Assembly: GCA_035691485.1 (NCBI GenBank)
Contig: DASSIZ010000064.1
Location: 1-55,570, forward strand
Length of the DNA: 55,570 nucleotides
Source of the DNA: Terriglobales bacterium
GTDB taxonomy: Bacteria > Acidobacteriota > Terriglobia > Terriglobales > Acidobacteriaceae
Direction of reading: 5' to 3'
The translations under genes were made by a program, and so were the position numbers. This document shows positions 51,046 through 55,570 of the stretch, piece after piece (the stretch's first letter is position 1; each line of letters begins with the position of its first letter). The notes beneath the pieces were generated by a model that saw nothing but the letters and a program-made list of their open reading frames with translations, was not told the origin of the DNA and ran no database searches.

Positions 51046-51821
51046 AGGCCGCCAGAGTGCCGCGTTTCATCCCGCTTGCGCTGTTCGGTGTTCTGCTGCT
51101 CACAGGCGCCGCGGTGGCTCAGGAAAAATCTCCGGGGCCGAAAGTGCCGCCGCCGAAATCGGCCGAGCCGGTCAAGCCTGCCGGCGAGCAACATCGCAGG
51201 GCCGAACCCCAGGCCGAGACTCCCGGCCAGGAGTTGGCGGAGGCCTCCGAGGCGGCCGCAGGCGAAGAGAATGCAGAGTTCAAGCAGTCGGCGTCGGTGA
51301 AGTTGCTTGCCAGAATTACCGGGCTCAGCCTTCACGCTGCTTATTGGCTTGCCATTGCACTGAACTTCGCGGTCATTGCGGGCGCGGTCCTGTGGTTCGT
51401 GAGGTCCAAGCTTCCGGGGTTGTTCCGCTCGCGCACCGAAGCCATCCGAAAAACGATGGAGGAGGCGCAGCGCGCCAGCGCCGACGCCGCCCGGCGTTTG
51501 GGCGAGATCGAAAGCCGCCTGGCCAAGCTGGACAACGAAGTTGCCGAGATGCGAGCGCAGGCCGACGCTGAAGCGGTGGCGGAAGAGCAGCGCATCAAGG
51601 CGGCCGCCGAGGAAGACGCCCGCAAAGTCGTGGAATCAGCTGCGCAAGAGGTTGGGGCCGCCTTCCGCGTGGCACAGCGCGAGTTGAAGGCCTATGCCGC
51701 GGAACTGGCGATTTCGCTTGCCGAAAAGCGCATCCAGGTTGACGCCGCCACCGACCGCGCCCTGGTCGAAAGCTTTGTCGGGCAGCTGGGGAAAAACGGC
51801 GCTGGCAAGGAGGGCAAGTAG
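51042..51821 (+). CDS. atpF: F1Fo ATP synthase subunit b with N-terminal signal-like extension
   Basis: 259 residues, about 100 longer than ordinary b. Residues 1-27 look like a signal peptide (LALFGVLLLTGAAVAQ). A Pro/Glu/Ala-rich segment of about 60 residues follows, then the true membrane helix at about 98-122 (YWLAIALNFAVIAGAVLWFV), and the coiled-coil stalk. The topology suggests a periplasmic N-terminal domain. It overlaps b' and is followed directly by atpH (stop TAG, then ATG). Confidence 0.88.
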   Translation: MKAARVPRFIPLALFGVLLLTGAAVAQEKSPGPKVPPPKSAEPVKPAGEQHRRAEPQAETPGQELAEASEAAAGEENAEFKQSASVKLLARITGLSLHAAYWLAIALNFAVIAGAVLWFVRSKLPGLFRSRTEAIRKTMEEAQRASADAARRLGEIESRLAKLDNEVAEMRAQADAEAVAEEQRIKAAAEEDARKVVESAAQEVGAAFRVAQRELKAYAAELAISLAEKRIQVDAATDRALVESFVGQLGKNGAGKEGK

Positions 51822-52361
51822 ATGGCGGTGATCACCAGCCGCTACGCGCGTGCTTTTGCCGACGCGGTGGACAACATGCACGCCACGGCGGCAACCATGA
51901 TCGCGGAATTGTACGGGCTGGTTGCGATCGTCAAGAGCAATCCGACCTTGCAGCGCATCTGGCGGACCCCGTCCATTCCCGCCCAGCAGAAGCGCAGATT
52001 GCTGGACGCCATCGTGGCGCGGGAACAGGTGTCGAAGCCGGTGAGGAATTTTGTCGCGGTGCTGATTGACCATGGCCGGATCGAACAGTTGGCGGAGATC
52101 GCGCGCGAGGTGGAGAGCGAGTTAGATGCGCGATTGGGTTTTGCGGAGGCGGAAGTCACCAGCGCGCGCGAGCTGGCGGAGCAGGAAAAACGCGCGCTCG
52201 AGGGCCGCGTCGCCGAGATGACGGGCAAGAAAGTCCGCGCCCATTACGCGATTGACCGCCATATTCTTGGCGGCGCCATTGTCCGGCTCGGCAGCACGAT
52301 CTATGACGGTTCGATAAAAGGCCAGTTGCAGAGAATGAAGGGGCAGTTGACGGAAGGCTCT

Positions 52362-52364
<3 letters not shown>
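51822..52364 (+). CDS. atpH: F1Fo ATP synthase subunit delta
   Basis: 180 residues. SRYARAFADAV at the start is the delta hallmark, VRNFVAVLIDHGRIEQL lies in the middle and HILGGAIVRLGSTIYDGSIKGQLQRM at the end. Delta clamps the b stalk to the top of F1. It starts on the base after the atpF stop. A 134-base gap with heptamer repeats separates it from atpA. Confidence 0.95.
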
Positions 52365-54040
<1,676 letters not shown>

Positions 54041-54091
54041 TTGTGTAATCGAGTCATTGACGAATTGCACAAGTTGACCTTGGAGGTCCGG

Positions 54092-54268
54092 ATGGACTTG
54101 CAGGAGATCGAGACTTTAATCGAGGACACCAAGCGTCTGGCCCGCGCCGGCGACAAGGTGGCGCAGGCGACCGCTCTGGGAGTGCTGGAAATAGCGCGCC
54201 AGCTGGCGATCCTGAACGCAACGCTGGCGCAGCAGCCCGCGCCGGCAAAGGCAAAAGCACGGAAGTAG
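54092..54268 (+). CDS. small hypothetical protein between atpA and atpG
   Basis: 58 residues from ATG 54092, preceded by GGAGGT six bases away; a frame from TTG 54041 has no such site. It is a single predicted helix (DLQEIETLIEDTKRLARAGDKVAQATALGVLEIARQLAILNATL) with a Lys/Ala tail. No family recognised. Its strong ribosome-binding site inside the operon, 51 bases after atpA and 19 before atpG, argues that it is made. It might assist F1 assembly, which is pure conjecture. Confidence 0.62.
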   Translation: MDLQEIETLIEDTKRLARAGDKVAQATALGVLEIARQLAILNATLAQQPAPAKAKARK

Positions 54269-54287
54269 CCGGAAACGGCAGCAAGTC

Positions 54288-55325
54288 ATGGCCAACATAC
54301 TCGACATTCGGCGGCGAATACGCAGCGTGCGCAACACGCGCCAGATCACCAAGGCGATGAAGATGATCTCGGCGGCGCGGCTGCGGCGGGCCCAGGACCG
54401 CGCCCTATCGGCACGTCCCTACGCACAGATGCTGACCAATGTCCTGAAATCGCTGGTGTCGCGCGCGGAAATCTACGATCCGGAAAGCGGCCAGCCGCGC
54501 CATCCGCTGCTCGCCGAGCGTCCGGAAAAGAACAGCCTGGTGATCGTGGTGACCGCCGATCGCGGACTGGCGGGCGCGTTCAACGCCAACATCATCAAAG
54601 CCGCGATGCGCTTCCTGGCAGCCGGCGGAGAGAAAAATGTCGACATCGAAGCCGTCGGCCGCAAGGGGCGCGACTTCCTGCGCCGCCGCTACCCAACCGC
54701 CACTGCGGAACAGGCAGAGCGCGCCGGCAGAGTGCAAATTGTCGCGGAGCACATCGGCGTGCTCGGGAAGCTGAGTTTCGAGTACGTACGCGATCTTGCC
54801 GAGAGCGTGATTGACCGCTACACGAAACAGGAAATTGACGCAGTTTACGTGATCTACAACGAGTTCAAGTCGGTAATCGCGCAGCGGCTGGTGGTCGAGA
54901 AGGTGCTGCCGATCGGCGAGATCGGGCAGCAGGCGGTTGCGCAAGCGGAAGAGGCAAGCAAGGAAGAGCGCGAGGCGCGCGCCGAGGCAGCCCGCTCGGC
55001 CGGGGTTTCGATCGGCGAGGCGGACACCAGCGAGATGGACCGTCGCGCCGCCGCCTTCGCCACCGCACAGGTGGATTACATCTACGAGCAGCCGCCGGAA
55101 GAACTGTTTCGCGACCTGTTGCCGAAGTATGTGGCGGTACAGATCTGGCGGGCCATGCTGGAGTCCACCGCGGCGGAGCACGCCGCCCGCATGACCGCGA
55201 TGGACTCGGCCTCCAGCAATGCCGACGAAATGATCGACAAGCTGACGCTGGCGATGAACCGCGCGCGCCAAGCCAAGATCACGAAGGAAATTATCGAGAT
55301 CGTTAGCGGCGCAGCGGCGCAATAG
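54288..55325 (+). CDS. atpG: F1Fo ATP synthase subunit gamma with an insertion
   Basis: 345 residues, against about 290 for E. coli. The N-terminal helix RRIRSVRNTRQITKAMKMISAARLRRAQ and the C-terminal MIDKLTLAMNRARQAKITKEIIEIVSG form the rotor coiled coil, and VVTADRGLAGAFNANI is standard. An extra charged segment of about 50 residues (KEEREARAEAARS, DTSEMDRRAAAFA) lies near 220-270. It is the rotating shaft inside F1. Some lineages use such inserts to block reverse rotation, which is inference here. Confidence 0.96.
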   Translation: MANILDIRRRIRSVRNTRQITKAMKMISAARLRRAQDRALSARPYAQMLTNVLKSLVSRAEIYDPESGQPRHPLLAERPEKNSLVIVVTADRGLAGAFNANIIKAAMRFLAAGGEKNVDIEAVGRKGRDFLRRRYPTATAEQAERAGRVQIVAEHIGVLGKLSFEYVRDLAESVIDRYTKQEIDAVYVIYNEFKSVIAQRLVVEKVLPIGEIGQQAVAQAEEASKEEREARAEAARSAGVSIGEADTSEMDRRAAAFATAQVDYIYEQPPEELFRDLLPKYVAVQIWRAMLESTAAEHAARMTAMDSASSNADEMIDKLTLAMNRARQAKITKEIIEIVSGAAAQ

Positions 55326-55330
55326 CGCCG

Positions 55331-55408
55331 TCATTGGCCATTGGCACTTGGCCAGCGGCCAGTACAGGATTTGAGCAGATTCAGGCCAAAGGCGAAAGGC
55401 CAGAGCTT
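55331..55408. repeat. heptamer repeats between atpG and atpD
   Basis: attggcc, attggca, cttggcc, agcggcc (55333-55361), then caggcca, aaggcga, aaggcca (55382-55402) close to the atpD ATG. The atpD start has no obvious Shine-Dalgarno. Confidence 0.65.
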
Positions 55409-55411
55409 CTT

Positions 55412-55570
55412 ATGGCAGAAAATATCGGAAAAGTCATTCAAGTTGCCGGACCGGCGGTGGACGTGCAGTTCAGCGAATCCGCCTTGCCACCGATCTACGA
55501 ATCGTTGCGCGTGGTCAGCGAAGGGTTCAACGTCCCCTCTCCCATTGACGTCATCCTCGAGGTGGAGCAG
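55412..55570 (+). CDS. atpD: F1Fo ATP synthase subunit beta, N-terminal fragment
   Basis: 53 residues before the window ends. MAENIGKVIQVAGPAVDVQF and the following VILEVEQ are the beta-barrel of subunit beta; the catalytic P-loop lies beyond the end. It completes the usual alpha-gamma-beta order, and atpC is expected next. Confidence 0.95.
   Translation, partial: MAENIGKVIQVAGPAVDVQFSESALPPIYESLRVVSEGFNVPSPIDVILEVEQ

Noticed and set aside
54041-54091. TTG start at 54041 for the small atp gene
   Set aside because: No ribosome-binding site is before it, while GGAGGT precedes ATG 54092; the first 17 residues look accidental.

Overview
The window looks like a chromosomal segment of a Gram-negative acidobacterium (Acidobacteriota, Koribacter-like). 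This is inferred from gene order and protein style: high GC content, an Lpt/MsbA envelope system, an rpoN-hpf-rapZ block, CadC-like membrane regulators, an atp operon that starts with two b-type subunits and lacks a and c, and many short extragenic palindromes. No rRNA, tRNA, CRISPR array, insertion sequence or prophage was recognised. Most of it is housekeeping DNA, cut at both ends (an arylamine N-acetyltransferase tail on the left, the start of atpD on the right).

Left part (1-24900). After an NAT tail, a beta-hydroxyacid dehydrogenase and an MFS exporter come lptCA-lptB-rpoN-hpf, a reversed STAS gene, and rapZ. This resembles the classical lptC-lptA-lptB-rpoN-hpf-ptsN-rapZ cluster with ptsN missing and a STAS anti-anti-sigma gene in the gap. 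Next are msbA, yicC-gmk-rpoZ-coaBC, a family-4 uracil-DNA glycosylase, priA, an M50 protease, an HU protein, dcd, a RutE-like nitroreductase, an Hfq-like protein, and holB and tmk.

Middle (25000-43800). An M61 peptidase, a PIG-L deacetylase and a secreted protein are followed by a four-gene minus-strand operon (lipocalin-like secreted protein, YtrA-type GntR regulator, ABC ATPase, ABC permease). A perfect 20-bp palindrome precedes it. Then comes the ffh...rpsP-khpA-rimM-trmD-rplS-rnhB translation cluster on the minus strand, with a DUF169/peroxiredoxin pair between ffh and rpsP. rimM has no ATG, GTG or TTG start. A membrane winged-helix regulator, a GtrA/CDP-alcohol phosphotransferase pair, an amidohydrolase and a histone-deacetylase-family enzyme follow.

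Right part (43500-55570). An SH3 lipoprotein and a small internally duplicated protein precede a 581-residue protein that joins a phosphoribosyltransferase-like domain to a kinase-like domain. The small protein and the fusion are translationally coupled. Then DUF309 and a PuuD-like membrane protein (minus strand), hfq-hflX, and the F1Fo operon atpF'-atpF-atpH-atpA-(small gene)-atpG-atpD.

The most unusual feature runs through the whole window. About twenty intergenic spacers carry degenerate tandem heptamers: each locus has its own 7-base unit, and several are arranged as inverted arms. They lie next to start codons of yicC, coaBC, atpA and the M50 protease, where no Shine-Dalgarno is visible, and they run into the 3' ends of several genes. 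REP-like hairpins of at least three other families are interspersed.
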